The notes: a model not told the origin generated them from the sequence alone. A stretch of DNA of 64,000 nucleotides from Microbacterium azadirachtae (GCF_000956505.1 NZ_JYIX01000038.1:248001-312000); one strand, 5' to 3'; counted from the stretch's first letter, positions 1 through 9,226 are shown. A program made the numbers and translations.

Positions 1-97
1 CGCGGGCGTGCTCGCCGCGCACGGACGGCCCGTGGTGACCCTCACGATCACCGAACCCCAGGACGATGTGCTGGACCTCTTCGAGGCCGCGCAGTAG
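1..97 (+). CDS. C-terminal end of an unidentified gene, possibly glucose-6-phosphate isomerase (partial)
   Basis: The first 97 bases encode about 31 residues in one frame, ending in LFEAAQ and a TAG stop 36 bp before zwf. The gene begins outside the window. In related actinobacteria pgi often precedes zwf, so this could be the Pgi C-terminus. That rests on gene order only, because the visible tail has no diagnostic motif. Confidence 0.5.
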   Translation, partial: AGVLAAHGRPVVTLTITEPQDDVLDLFEAAQ

Positions 98-133
98 GCA
101 CCCCCAGAGAGCACTCAGGAGAATCCCCCACCG

Positions 134-1681
134 ATGACTGTTCCCGTCTCCCGCGGCAGCAACCCGCTCCGCGATCCCGACGACCGCCGGCTGAACCGGA
201 TCGCGGGGCCCAGCGCCCTGGTGATCTTCGGCGTCACCGGCGATCTGTCGCGCAAGAAGCTGATGCCCGCCGTCTACGACCTCGCCAACCGCGGTCTGCT
301 GCCTCCCGGGTTCGCCCTGGTCGGCTTCGCCCGCCGCGACTGGGAGGACCAGGACTTCGCGCAGGTCGTCTACGACGCCGTCAAGCAGCACGCGCGCACC
401 CCGTTCCGTGAGGAGACGTGGGCGCAGCTTCTCCAGGGCATCCGCTTCGTGTCGGGCGAGTTCGGCGACCCCGACGCGTTCCGCCGCCTCCGCGAGACCG
501 TCGAGAAGCTCGACATCGAACGCGGCACGATGGGCAACCACGCCTACTACCTGTCGATCCCGCCGAACCAGTTCCCGCTCGTCGCGCAGCAGCTGCGCGA
601 CTCCGGGCTGGTCGAGGCCCATGAGGACGCGGACCACTGGCGCCGCGTGGTGATCGAGAAGCCGTTCGGCCACGACCTGGCCTCCGCGCGCGCGCTCAAC
701 GACGCGCTCGAAGGCACCTTCCCGGCCGACTCGATCTTCCGCATCGACCACTACCTCGGCAAGGAGACGGTGCAGAACATCCTCGCGCTGCGCTTCGCGA
801 ACGAGCTGTACGAGCCGATCTGGAACCGCAACTACGTCGACCACGTGCAGATCACGATGGCCGAGGACATCGGCGTCGGAGGACGTGCGGGCTACTACGA
901 CGGCATCGGCGCGGCCCGCGACGTGATCCAGAACCACCTGCTGCAGCTTCTGGCCCTCACCGCGATGGAGGAGCCGATCAGTCTCTCCGCCGAGCACCTG
1001 AGGGCCGAGAAGGAGAAGGTCCTGGCCGCGGTCTCGCTGCCCGACGACCTCTCCCTCGCGACCGCCCGCGGGCAGTACGCCGGCGGCTGGCAGGGCGGCG
1101 AGCAGGTCACCGGCTTCCTCGACGAGGACGGCATGGATCCGGAATCCATCACGGAGACCTACGCCGCGGTCAAGCTCGAGATCAACACCCGCCGGTGGGC
1201 CGACGTGCCGTTCTACCTGCGCACCGGCAAGCGCCTCGGCCGCCGTGTCACCGAGATCGCGGTCGTCTTCAAGCGCGCACCCGAGCACCTGTTCGGCAGC
1301 GGTCAGACATCGGAGCTCGGGCAGAACGCTCTCGTCATCCGCGTGCAGCCGGATGAGGGCGTCACGCTGCGCTTCGGTTCCAAGGTTCCTGGCAACGGCA
1401 GCAACGTGCGCGACGTGACGATGGACTTCGGCTACGGACACGCGTTCACCGAGGCCAGCCCGGAGGCGTACGAGCGGCTCATCCTGGACGTCCTGCTCGG
1501 CGACCCGCCGCTGTTCCCGCGTCATGAGGAGGTCGAGCTCAGCTGGAAGATCCTCGATCCCGTGGAGCAGTACTGGGCTGCAGAAGGCGGCCCCGTGGAG
1601 CAGTATGCTCCCGGATCCTGGGGCCCGGCCTCCGCCGACGCCCTGCTCGCCCGCGACGGACGTGTCTGGAGGCGCCCGTGA
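134..1681 (+). CDS. zwf: Glucose-6-phosphate 1-dehydrogenase
   Basis: This cytosolic enzyme oxidises glucose 6-phosphate to 6-phosphogluconolactone with NADP+, the entry step of the oxidative pentose phosphate pathway. The 515-residue product is full length for the family. Visible motifs are the N-terminal nucleotide-binding loop GVTGDLSRKK (about 33-42), EKPFG (175-179) and the active-site signature RIDHYLGK (203-210), whose His is the catalytic base in the family. An AGGAG lies 12 bp before the ATG. The TGA overlaps the GTG of opcA by four bases, so translation is probably coupled. The neighbours opcA and pgl complete the pathway module. Confidence 0.97.
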   Translation: MTVPVSRGSNPLRDPDDRRLNRIAGPSALVIFGVTGDLSRKKLMPAVYDLANRGLLPPGFALVGFARRDWEDQDFAQVVYDAVKQHARTPFREETWAQLLQGIRFVSGEFGDPDAFRRLRETVEKLDIERGTMGNHAYYLSIPPNQFPLVAQQLRDSGLVEAHEDADHWRRVVIEKPFGHDLASARALNDALEGTFPADSIFRIDHYLGKETVQNILALRFANELYEPIWNRNYVDHVQITMAEDIGVGGRAGYYDGIGAARDVIQNHLLQLLALTAMEEPISLSAEHLRAEKEKVLAAVSLPDDLSLATARGQYAGGWQGGEQVTGFLDEDGMDPESITETYAAVKLEINTRRWADVPFYLRTGKRLGRRVTEIAVVFKRAPEHLFGSGQTSELGQNALVIRVQPDEGVTLRFGSKVPGNGSNVRDVTMDFGYGHAFTEASPEAYERLILDVLLGDPPLFPRHEEVELSWKILDPVEQYWAAEGGPVEQYAPGSWGPASADALLARDGRVWRRP

Positions 1682-2613
1682 TCATCGATCTGCCCGACAC
1701 CAACATCAGCCAGGTCGCGAAGAACCTGGTCAAGGCTCGCGAAGAGGGCGGCGTGGTCGCACTCGGCCGCGTGCTCACGCTCATCATCGCGGCGCCGGAC
1801 GACGCGCTCGAGGCAGCGGTCGACGCGGCGAACGACGCGTCCCGCGAGCACCCGATGCGCGTCATCGTGCTCACCACGAGCGAGGGCGACGCGCGTCTGG
1901 ACGCGCAGATCCGCGTCGGCGGCGACGCCGGCGCGAGCGAGGTCGTCGTGCTGCACGCCTACGGCGCCGCAGCCAGCAACGAGGAGAGCCTGGTCACCGG
2001 CCTCCTGCTGCCCGACGCCCCCGTCGTCGTCTGGTGGCCGACACTGGCGCCGGAAGCCCCTGCCGAGTCGCCGCTCGGACGCATCGCGCAGCGCCGCATC
2101 ACCGACGCTGCGACTGCGACCGACGTGCGGGCGCAGCTCGAGGTGCTCGGCCGCACGCACGTTCCCGGCGACACCGACCTCGCCTGGACCCGGCTCACGC
2201 ACTGGCGGGAGCAGCTCGCCGCTGTCCTCGATCAGCCGCCGTTCGACGAGGTGACCACGGTCGAGGTGCGCGGTGCCGCCGATTCCCCGTCCACCGCGCT
2301 GCTCGCCGCCTGGCTGGGCCTCGCGCTGGACGTGCCGGTCCGCTGGGCATACGAGCCGATCGCGCAGTGGGCGCACGGCATCAAGTCGGTGCGGCTCACC
2401 CGTGCCAACGGCGACATCCTGCTGGAGCGCCCGGTACCGGGATCCGCGATGCTGACGCAGCCCGGACAGCCGGATCACGAGCTCCATCTGCCGCGGCGGA
2501 CGCTGCGGGAGTGCCTGGCGGAGGAGTTGCGCCGGCTCGACCCCGACGTGCTCTACGGCCGCGTGATCACCGAGGGCTTCGCACAGCTCAGCGCCCCGGA
2601 GCCGGTGGCCTGA
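1678..2613 (+). CDS. opcA: Glucose-6-phosphate dehydrogenase assembly protein OpcA
   Basis: The 311-residue protein matches the actinobacterial and cyanobacterial OpcA family, which allosterically activates or assembles Zwf. Family features are the N-terminal LPDTNISQVAKNL segment and a central VVWWPT motif (about residue 119). It starts with a GTG inside the zwf stop region (GTGA overlap) and ends one base before pgl, so the three genes form one operon. It is a regulatory partner, not an enzyme. Identity rests on both the sequence and its fixed position between zwf and pgl. Confidence 0.95.
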   Translation: MIIDLPDTNISQVAKNLVKAREEGGVVALGRVLTLIIAAPDDALEAAVDAANDASREHPMRVIVLTTSEGDARLDAQIRVGGDAGASEVVVLHAYGAAASNEESLVTGLLLPDAPVVVWWPTLAPEAPAESPLGRIAQRRITDAATATDVRAQLEVLGRTHVPGDTDLAWTRLTHWREQLAAVLDQPPFDEVTTVEVRGAADSPSTALLAAWLGLALDVPVRWAYEPIAQWAHGIKSVRLTRANGDILLERPVPGSAMLTQPGQPDHELHLPRRTLRECLAEELRRLDPDVLYGRVITEGFAQLSAPEPVA

Positions 2614-2614
2614 C

Positions 2615-3394
2615 GTGGCCGCCGACTCCCCCGCCAAGCGGGTCGTCATCGGCGAGGATCCGGCGTCCCTCGCCGGGCTCGTCGCCGACCGCTTCCTCGT
2701 CCGCGTGCAGGCGCGGATCAGGGACAGACGGCTCGCCCACATCGCCCTCACCGGCGGCAGCATGGGATCCGCCGTGCTGCGGGCCGTCGCGGAGGACCCG
2801 CGCGCGGCCGAGGTGGACTGGTCGCTCGTGCACTTCTGGTGGGGCGACGAGCGCTTCGTGCCGGCGGACGACCCCGAGCGCAACGCGGGACAGGCGCGGG
2901 AGGCGCTCCTCGACCGGATCCCCGTCCCCGCCGAGAACGTCCACGAGATGGCAGCGAGCGATGCGGGACTGAGCCTGGACGAGGGCGCTGCAGCCTATGC
3001 GGCCGAGCTCGCGCGCTTCGGCGACGCGGGGCGCGCCTGGCCGTCCTTCGCCGTGTGCTTCCTCGGCGTCGGCCCGGACGGCCACATCGCATCGTTGTTC
3101 CCCGACCGTCCGGAGATCACGGTGACCGACGCCGCGGTCCTGCCGGTGCGCGACTCCCCCAAGCCCCCGCCGGATCGGATCACGCTGACCCGCCCGGTCA
3201 TCAACGCTTCCAAGCGGGTGTGGCTCGTGCTCACGGGAGCGGAGAAGGCCTCCGCGCTCGGGCTCGCCCTGGCCGGCGCGAACTACGAGAACGTTCCGGC
3301 CGCAGGTGCCAAGGGGCGCAAGCGCACGGTGTTCTTCGTCGACGAGGCGGCCGCCTCCGAGGTCGCACCCGACCTCATCGACATCGACTACTGA
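2615..3394 (+). CDS. pgl: 6-phosphogluconolactonase (DevB/SOL type)
   Basis: The 259-residue enzyme hydrolyses 6-phosphogluconolactone to 6-phosphogluconate, the second step of the oxidative pentose phosphate pathway. Family motifs are LTGGSMG near the N-terminus (sugar-phosphate loop), VHFWWGDERFVP (about 70-81) and LGVGPDGHIASLFP (about 150-163). The GTG start lies one base after the opcA stop, so it depends on the zwf promoter. The gene converges on the downstream transporter. The 39-bp gap contains only a weak short inverted repeat. Confidence 0.96.
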   Translation: MAADSPAKRVVIGEDPASLAGLVADRFLVRVQARIRDRRLAHIALTGGSMGSAVLRAVAEDPRAAEVDWSLVHFWWGDERFVPADDPERNAGQAREALLDRIPVPAENVHEMAASDAGLSLDEGAAAYAAELARFGDAGRAWPSFAVCFLGVGPDGHIASLFPDRPEITVTDAAVLPVRDSPKPPPDRITLTRPVINASKRVWLVLTGAEKASALGLALAGANYENVPAAGAKGRKRTVFFVDEAAASEVAPDLIDIDY

Positions 3395-3433
3395 GCGAAC
3401 CCGTCGTCTGACGGGACCGGATCCGGTTCCCGC

Positions 3434-4612
3434 TCAGACGCCCGAGGATCCGTTCCCGCGTTCGCCGGCGTCGCCGCCGGTGCGGGGCGGATCCTCTCGC
3501 CGTATCGGGGCGACGTTGGACGGCCACTCCGGGGCTTCCCCCCGCGGGGCACCCGGGGACGCTGATCCACCGGGAGGTGCCTCGCTCGCCGAAGGTGCGG
3601 GCTCTGCGTGCGCGGCGGACGGCGTCGCGCCCCCGGAGCTGCCTCGCGTGATCGGCAGTTCCTGGCTCTCGCCGACCACCTGCGGGTGGTAGCGGGCGAG
3701 CGTCACGACGCCCCAGCCCGCGATCACGCCGGAGATGCCGAACGCGATGAACACCCACGAGGGGGCGGCAGCGCCCTCCTCGAGGACGAGCAGGCCGATC
3801 AGCACCGCGACCATCGGGTCGACCACCGTGAGGCCTGCGATCACCAGGTCGGGAGGGCCGGAGCCGTACGCGGTCTGCACGAAGTAGGCGCCCGCGGCAC
3901 CCGCGGCGATCAGCGCGATGACGCACACGGCCGTGAGCCAGTCGAACTGCCCGGCCTGGATCCGGCTGATGACGGCCTTGGCCAGCGTCGCCACGAAACC
4001 GTACAGGATGCCGGCGCCGGTCACATAGAAGAGGGCGCGCATGCGGTGGCGCAGAATCAGCCAGCAGGTGCCGAGCAGAATGATCACGACCAGCAGGATG
4101 GTGAGGATCGTGAACAGCTGGATCTCGCTGATCGCGCGCTCGACCGCGAACAGCGCCGCGAACAGCACGAAGATGAAGATGCCGCCCACGCAGGCGAAGA
4201 TCGAGACGAGCGAGCGTTTGGTCGGCGCGACGCCGCTCACCCGGGCGTTCAGCAGGGTGGTGATCACCAGCGCGATCGCGCCCAGCGGCTGCACCACGAT
4301 CAGCGGAGCCTTGGTGAGCGCCGCGAGCTGGCAGACGATCGCCAGGGCAAGCATGAGCGTGCCGACGATCCAGGACGGACGTGTGAGCAGCCCGCGCACC
4401 TGCGCCCAGCTGAGGCCCGTGGCGGCGTCGGAGCCGCTCAGCCGTTCCACCTTCTCCACGCCGCGGTGCTGGTACTGCGCGCCGAGCGACATGAACACCG
4501 CGCCGGCGAGAGCGAGTGGAATGCCCATCAGCAGGCCAGGGTTCTGGAAGACCCCGGCGAGATGCTCGCCGACGTCGGCCGCCCCGGTAGTCCGCGTCAG
4601 GTTCTCAAGCAC
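3434..4612 (-). CDS. DMT-superfamily (NIPA-like) membrane transporter
   Basis: The 392-residue protein has roughly nine or ten hydrophobic segments between about residues 30 and 310, followed by a polar Pro/Gly/Ser-rich tail of about 75 residues. Repeated small-residue helices and segments such as LTKAPLIVVQPLGAIALVIT resemble the DMT/EamA superfamily, especially NIPA-like members related to Mg2+ transport. The substrate cannot be read from the sequence. The start is a GTG at 4612 with only a weak ribosome site. It is transcribed alone, diverging from def. The disordered tail is probably cytoplasmic. Confidence 0.82.
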   Translation of the reverse strand: MLENLTRTTGAADVGEHLAGVFQNPGLLMGIPLALAGAVFMSLGAQYQHRGVEKVERLSGSDAATGLSWAQVRGLLTRPSWIVGTLMLALAIVCQLAALTKAPLIVVQPLGAIALVITTLLNARVSGVAPTKRSLVSIFACVGGIFIFVLFAALFAVERAISEIQLFTILTILLVVIILLGTCWLILRHRMRALFYVTGAGILYGFVATLAKAVISRIQAGQFDWLTAVCVIALIAAGAAGAYFVQTAYGSGPPDLVIAGLTVVDPMVAVLIGLLVLEEGAAAPSWVFIAFGISGVIAGWGVVTLARYHPQVVGESQELPITRGSSGGATPSAAHAEPAPSASEAPPGGSASPGAPRGEAPEWPSNVAPIRREDPPRTGGDAGERGNGSSGV

Positions 4613-4655
4613 GCTTCGAGCCTACCCGCCGTCTTGCGCCGACTAGGGTTGACGC

Positions 4656-5222
4656 GTGGCAGTGCTTCCGATTCGCATCATGGGCGACCCCGTCCTGCAT
4701 TCCCCCGCCGACCCGGTCGGCGAGATCACTGACGAGATCCGCACCCTGGTGGCGGACATGCACGAGACCATGGATGTCGCCCCTGGCGTCGGGCTCGCCG
4801 CACCCCAGGTGGGCGTCGGCCTGCGGATCTACGTCTACTCCTATGTGGACGATGACGAGAATCCCTGGCGCGGAGAGATCATCAATCCCGTGCTGTGGAT
4901 GGCTCCCCTCGAGCCGGGCTCCCCCGACCCCGACCTCGAGTCGGAGGGCTGCCTCTCCTTCCCCGGCGAGCGGTTCCCGCTGCGACGCTCCGAGCGCGTG
5001 CTGGTGACCGGCGCAGATCTGAACGGCGATGACGTGCGCATCGAGGTCGACGGCTGGCGCGCCCGCATCATGCAGCACGAGTTCGACCACCTGGATGGCA
5101 TCCTCTACGTCGACCGCCTCGACGACGGCGACTGGAAGACCGTGCAGAAGATCGCCCGCAAGCGCGGCTGGGGCCGCCCCGGCGTCAGCTGGCTGCCCGG
5201 CGTGGACGATCTCGAGGGCTGA
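4656..5222 (+). CDS. def: Peptide deformylase
   Basis: This metalloenzyme removes the N-formyl group from nascent proteins. All three signature motifs are present: GVGLAAPQVG (44-53), EGCLS (97-101, metal ligand Cys99) and QHEFDHLDG (140-148, metal ligands His141 and His145, catalytic Glu142). The 188-residue length is normal. The GTG at 4656 is preferred because it keeps the conserved PIRIMGDPVLH beginning, and an AGGG lies 7 bp upstream. It diverges from the DMT transporter and is monocistronic. Confidence 0.97.
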   Translation: MAVLPIRIMGDPVLHSPADPVGEITDEIRTLVADMHETMDVAPGVGLAAPQVGVGLRIYVYSYVDDDENPWRGEIINPVLWMAPLEPGSPDPDLESEGCLSFPGERFPLRRSERVLVTGADLNGDDVRIEVDGWRARIMQHEFDHLDGILYVDRLDDGDWKTVQKIARKRGWGRPGVSWLPGVDDLEG

Positions 5223-5280
5223 CCCCCAAACTTCGACTCGGAACAGAAATCCCCCTGGACAGAACTACTTTTTTGCAGGT

Positions 5281-5310
5281 TTGAGATTTGCGCTCCTGCA
5301 CCGGTACGTT
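5281..5310 (+). promoter_or_regulatory. Putative sigma-70 promoter of the lipoprotein gene
   Basis: TTGAGA (5281-5286) and TACGTT (5305-5310) are spaced 18 bp apart, about 54 bp upstream of the ATG at 5364, in a locally AT-rich stretch. It is a sequence match only. Confidence 0.4.
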
Positions 5311-5363
5311 CTTAGCTGTCCCGCGTTCTGCGTGGATTCATAGCTTCTAGAGGGGGAATTCCC

Positions 5364-5876
5364 ATGAACGACCGCGCACTTCTCCGTCGCGTCACCGTCG
5401 TCGGCTCCGCGCTGGTCCTGGCCGCTGGACTCAGCGGCTGCAGCATGCTCAGCAGCGTGCTCGGCAACGGGGGCGGCGATGCGCCGCGCGACGACAAGTC
5501 CCAGGTCACGGCGAGCTCGAACATCGGCATCTTCAACCTCAAGCTCGGCGACTGCAAGATGAGCGACACCGGCTCGACGGTCAGTGAGACCGACGTGGTG
5601 CCCTGCGACAAGCCGCATGACGAAGAGGTCTTCTACGAGTTCAAGCTGGAGGGCGTCGAGTACGACTCCGCCGCGATCGACGCCGAGGTGGAGAAGTGCG
5701 CCGGCGATGCGTTCACGACCTTCATCGGCGTCGCCTTCAACGACTCCGCCCTCGACGTCTCCTACATGACGCCGACGAAGGACACCTGGGACTCGATGAA
5801 CGACCGCCTCGTGCAGTGCATCGTGAGCGACCCGGCAGGTCAGACCACCGGCTCCCTCAAGGGCGCCGCACGCTGA
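5364..5876 (+). CDS. Lipoprotein with septum-formation-like domain
   Basis: The 170-residue protein has a lipoprotein signal peptide: positive residues, a hydrophobic core, then the lipobox LSGC, with lipidated Cys at about 25. It should be anchored on the outer face of the membrane. The mature part has cysteines in GDCKM, VPCDKPH, EKCAGDAF and QCIVSD. This spacing and the C..PH(D/E)xE motif resemble the actinobacterial septum formation family. The role is unknown beyond that name. A strong Shine-Dalgarno (AGAGGGGG) precedes the ATG, and a hairpin terminator follows. Confidence 0.75.
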   Translation: MNDRALLRRVTVVGSALVLAAGLSGCSMLSSVLGNGGGDAPRDDKSQVTASSNIGIFNLKLGDCKMSDTGSTVSETDVVPCDKPHDEEVFYEFKLEGVEYDSAAIDAEVEKCAGDAFTTFIGVAFNDSALDVSYMTPTKDTWDSMNDRLVQCIVSDPAGQTTGSLKGAAR

Positions 5877-5898
5877 TCCCCGCGGATCCTGCATCACA

Positions 5899-5928
5899 CG
5901 GAGGGGCTCGCCACGGCGGGCCCCTCCG
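5899..5928 (+). terminator. Hairpin terminator after the lipoprotein gene
   Basis: CGGAGGGGC (5899-5907) pairs perfectly with GCCCCTCCG (5920-5928) across a 12-base loop, 22 bp after the stop codon. There is no long T run, as is common in high-GC actinobacteria. Confidence 0.7.
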
Positions 5929-6034
5929 TCGTCCGCGAGGGGCGAACGGGCGACGCGCCCGGGCGCCGGCCCGTGTCGGAGTCGGCGCACATCCTTTGCT
6001 ATAGTTGACGAGTTGCCCGCGCAGCGGGAAGCAT

Positions 6035-6110
6035 TCCTCGGTAGCTCAATTGGCAGAGCAGCCGGCTGTTAACCGGCAGGTTCTTGGTTCGAGTCCAAGC
6101 CGGGGAGCCA
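6035..6110 (+). tRNA. tRNA-Asn (anticodon GTT)
   Basis: All four arms fold. The acceptor stem TCCTCGG pairs with CCGGGGA, the D arm is GCTC/GAGC, the anticodon stem GCCGG/CCGGC encloses the loop CTGTTAA (anticodon GTT), and the T arm CTTGG/CCAAG holds TTCGAGT. The discriminator is G6107 and the CCA (6108-6110) is genomically encoded. A TATAGT (6000-6005) upstream is a plausible -10 element. Confidence 0.97.
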
Positions 6111-6114
6111 ATAG

Positions 6115-6153
6115 GCCCCCAACCCCCTTTGATATGAAAAGGAGGTTGGGGGC
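6115..6153 (+). terminator. Terminator of the tRNA-Asn gene
   Basis: A 16-bp stem with one mismatch (6115-6130 with 6138-6153) and a 7-base loop begins five bases after the tRNA CCA end. The GC-rich base followed by TTCT is typical of a stable-RNA terminator. Confidence 0.8.
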
Positions 6154-6356
6154 TTCTCCGTTTCTCGGGCCCGTCCGGGCCGTCGATCGTCTGAAGCCCC
6201 CGCGATCCTGCGCGAGCGAAACGCTCCCCGCTGCTGCCGGAAACGGTGCCGTAACGCCGGCCTGAGATGCTCGTCTCGACCGAGCCCTGCGGACCGGCGT
6301 CGCGATGGCGGGATCCCCGGTCCCTGCTCCGTCCCATCCGCCGGAGAGGACTGCCC

Positions 6357-7928
6357 ATGGATCCGCTCGCAACCTTCGTCCTGGTCGGGTCCCTCGTGGT
6401 GGGCTCATCCTGGGCCGCACCGAGGCTCCGCCTGCCTGTCCCGCTGCTGCAGCTCCTGCTCGGGCTGCTGGTGGGACTCATCCCCCCGGTGCAGAGCATC
6501 CACCTGCCCTCCGATGCGGTGCTCGTACTGTTCCTGCCGGCGCTGCTGTTCTGGGAGGCGCTGATGACGCCTCTGCGCGAGGTGAGACGGGATCTGCGGG
6601 TCATCCTGCTGTTGAGCACGCTGCTGGTGGTCGCCACGACGTTCGGCACAGCCGGGATCGGCGTCGCCCTCGGCTGGGGATGGCTGCCCGCGCTGATCCT
6701 GGGCGCCGCGCTGGCCCCCACCGACGCCACTGCCGTCGGAGCGCTCGCCCGCGCGCTTCCGCACCGGAACATCGTCCAGCTGCGCACCGAGAGCCTGATC
6801 AACGACGGCACCGCGCTGGTCATCTACACGATCGTGATCGGACTCGCCGGGAGCAGCGCTCACTACTCCGGCGCGGAGGTCACGTGGCTCGTCGTGCTGG
6901 CGTACGGCGGCGGCGGGATCGTCGGCCTGCTCGCAGGCTTTCTCGGCACCGCCGTCCTCCGGCGCCTGAGCGACCCCCTCATGCACAACGCAGCCCTGAT
7001 CCTGGTGCCGTTCGCGGCGTTCCTCGCCGCGGAGCAGATCCACGCCTCCGGCGTCATCGCGGTCGTCGTCGCGGGCCTCTACCTGAGCCGCACCGGGCCG
7101 CGCTCCGGAACACCGCAGTCGAGGCAGCAACGGGACGGCTTCTGGATCCTCGCGACCACGACGCTCAACGGCGCCCTTTTCGTCCTGATCGGGATCGAAG
7201 CGCAGTCCGCGCTCCGATCGGTCTCGACGCAGAGCATCCCTCTGCTGCTCGCGCTCTGCGTGCTGATCTGGATCGCCATCCTGCTCATCCGCTTCGTGTT
7301 CCAGATGTTCACGACATGGACGATCCGCCTCGTGGATCGGAGCCCCGCGCAGCGCAGGAAGCGGATGACGCATCGGGCCAGGGTCGTCTCGACCGTCGCG
7401 GGGTTCCGCGGAGCGATCTCCCTGGCGGTCGCACTCGCCGTGCCTGCCGGGATGCCCGGTCGCGCCGAGATCGTCTTCGTCGCCACGGGAGTCGTCATCC
7501 TCACGATCCTCGCCCAGGGTCTGCTCCTGCCGGCGGTGATCCGCTGGGCGCGCTTCGAGCCCGACTCGATGGTCTCCGCCGAGTTCACCCGCGCGCATCG
7601 GACCGCCCTGCTCTCCGCGATCCGCGCGATGCCCGCCCTCGCGCAGGAGATCGGCGCCCCGGACCACGTGCGCGACAGGCTCGTGAACGAGTACCGGGAA
7701 CGCCTCGAGAGGATCGACGGCTCACCCGGGTCTGAGCACAGCACCCGGCGGGATCTGGATCGCGACTACGCAGCGCTGAGCCTCGCCCTCGTGGACCGCA
7801 CCCGAGACATCGTGATCCGCCTCCGCAACCACGGCACGATCAGCGACGTGACGCTGCATCGGCTGCAGTCGCGTCTGGATCGCGACGCTCTGCACCTGGC
7901 ACCGGCGTCGACGGAGCGGCACGAATGA
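6357..7928 (+). CDS. Na+/H+ antiporter (CPA1/NhaP type)
   Basis: The 523-residue membrane protein has about twelve hydrophobic segments in the first 400 residues and a cytoplasmic tail. Conserved CPA1 features include ALAPTDATAVGALAR and TESLINDGTALVIY, the latter carrying the acidic residue (ND) expected to bind ions. The family exchanges Na+ (or K+) for protons in pH and salt homeostasis. The ATG at 6357 is chosen over one 90 bp upstream because GGAGAGGA precedes it and the extra 30 residues are Arg/Pro-rich and unlike the family. It appears monocistronic. Confidence 0.9.
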   Translation: MDPLATFVLVGSLVVGSSWAAPRLRLPVPLLQLLLGLLVGLIPPVQSIHLPSDAVLVLFLPALLFWEALMTPLREVRRDLRVILLLSTLLVVATTFGTAGIGVALGWGWLPALILGAALAPTDATAVGALARALPHRNIVQLRTESLINDGTALVIYTIVIGLAGSSAHYSGAEVTWLVVLAYGGGGIVGLLAGFLGTAVLRRLSDPLMHNAALILVPFAAFLAAEQIHASGVIAVVVAGLYLSRTGPRSGTPQSRQQRDGFWILATTTLNGALFVLIGIEAQSALRSVSTQSIPLLLALCVLIWIAILLIRFVFQMFTTWTIRLVDRSPAQRRKRMTHRARVVSTVAGFRGAISLAVALAVPAGMPGRAEIVFVATGVVILTILAQGLLLPAVIRWARFEPDSMVSAEFTRAHRTALLSAIRAMPALAQEIGAPDHVRDRLVNEYRERLERIDGSPGSEHSTRRDLDRDYAALSLALVDRTRDIVIRLRNHGTISDVTLHRLQSRLDRDALHLAPASTERHE

Positions 7929-7978
7929 AGCGGTCCGGTCGCAGGCCGGCCCTGACGACAGGCCGGCACGCTCGAGAG

Positions 7979-8374
7979 CTACGCCTGATCGCCGTGCACC
8001 GTCCGTCCCGTCATCCGTTCGATGCGGAATCGCAGCGGCAGATCCATGCCGGCACCGGCCCACGGCGAGACACGCGGCAGGACCGCCGCTGCGTCCCCCT
8101 CGTCGACACGTGAGAGCCGACCGTGCATCAGCACGCTCCATGCCGTGCGAGAAAGGGGAACATGGCTGTCGACTTCGAACGCCACCTCGCTCGGGGCCTC
8201 TGAGAGGGTGCTCAGAAGGCCGTCGGCGGTCGTGCGCAGGAGAAGATCCCGCCCCGACACCACGAAGTTGACGGGGAGGATGAGCACGCGGGCGTCGTGC
8301 ACGAAGCCGATCCGGCCGACGGTCGTCGCGGTGAGCAGGTCGTAGCACTCCTGCTCGCTGAGTTCGATGATCAT
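7979..8374 (-). CDS. Pyridoxamine 5'-phosphate oxidase-family flavin-binding protein
   Basis: The 131-residue protein fits the small FMN-binding split-barrel family. It begins IIELSEQECYDLLTATTVGRIGF, followed by a beta-rich region with FVVSGRDLLLRTTADG, where the family binds phosphate and flavin. The true substrate is unknown. The family includes F420- or FMN-dependent reductases, heme-binding and nitroimidazole-reducing proteins. It lies 9 bp downstream of a universal stress protein on the same strand, suggesting a two-gene stress or dormancy operon. Confidence 0.85.
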   Translation of the reverse strand: MIIELSEQECYDLLTATTVGRIGFVHDARVLILPVNFVVSGRDLLLRTTADGLLSTLSEAPSEVAFEVDSHVPLSRTAWSVLMHGRLSRVDEGDAAAVLPRVSPWAGAGMDLPLRFRIERMTGRTVHGDQA

Positions 8375-8383
8375 CGTCTGCTC

Positions 8384-9226
8384 CTATCGGACGACGGCCG
8401 TGACCGTGGCCGGATGCGCGATGACCTCCTGGCTGATCGATCCGAGCAGAAAGCGCCGGATCGCACCTCGCCCGCGTGAGCCGACGACGCAGAGTCTTGC
8501 CGTTGCCGCGAGTTCGTCGAGCACACGGGAGGGATAGCCGCTCTCGACGACGGGGACGATCGTGAGATCGGGATAGTCCGTCGACAGACCGGCCAGGGCG
8601 ATCGCGAGGATCTCCTCCGTCGCCGTCTGCATGTTGTCGAGGTAGGGCTGTGAATATCCCACCAGGCCGTATCCGGGCGCCGTCAGAGGCGTCCACACCG
8701 ACACCGCCGTCAGCGGCTCATCGCTGCGGTCGGCCTCGGCGGCGGCGAAGCGCAGCGCGCTCTCGGAGATCTCGGATCCGTCGACCCCGACGACGACTCC
8801 CTTCCGATCAGCCGGATCGAAGTCGGGGACGACGACGACGGGACAGTGCGCGCCGGCGGTGATGCGGACCCCATGGAATCCGCGGACCGAGGGCGATGAT
8901 CCCCCCTGATAGTCGCTGCCGATGACCAGCAGCGCCGCATCCTCCGATGCGGAGACGAGTCGCTCGACGGGGTTGCCCACCTCCACCCGCACGCTGACCT
9001 CCACATCCCAGTCCGCGTGCAGCCGCACGTAGTCCTCGAGGAAGGAGCGGGACGCGGCGGTGGCCTCCGCCAGAGGGCCGCCTTCGCCGAGAGTGCCGAT
9101 CGCTCCCCCGACGACGGAGACCAGTTCCACGCGCTGCGACCGTTCCGCGGCACGTGTCATCGCCCAGTCGACGACTCGTGCCGACACCGGTGCGCCCGAG
9201 ACTCCTACAACGATCACTTCACTCAT
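8384..9226 (-). CDS. Tandem-domain universal stress protein
   Basis: The 280-residue protein has two UspA folds. The first runs about 1-140 (start VIVVGVSG; nucleotide loop beginning VIGSDYQGG) and the second about 145-280 (start VVVGVDGSE; loop VVGSRGRG followed by GS-SQEV). The second loop fits the ATP-binding G-2x-G-9x-G-S pattern, while the first is more degenerate. Such proteins are cytosolic and linked to stress, hypoxia and dormancy. The flavin-binding gene follows by 9 bp. A hairpin separates it from the upstream exported-protein gene. Confidence 0.93.
   Translation of the reverse strand: MSEVIVVGVSGAPVSARVVDWAMTRAAERSQRVELVSVVGGAIGTLGEGGPLAEATAASRSFLEDYVRLHADWDVEVSVRVEVGNPVERLVSASEDAALLVIGSDYQGGSSPSVRGFHGVRITAGAHCPVVVVPDFDPADRKGVVVGVDGSEISESALRFAAAEADRSDEPLTAVSVWTPLTAPGYGLVGYSQPYLDNMQTATEEILAIALAGLSTDYPDLTIVPVVESGYPSRVLDELAATARLCVVGSRGRGAIRRFLLGSISQEVIAHPATVTAVVR

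Noticed and set aside
3395..3433. A terminator between pgl and the DMT transporter
   Set aside because: Only short, poorly matching inverted repeats are present (such as CCGTC/GACGG). They are not strong enough to list.
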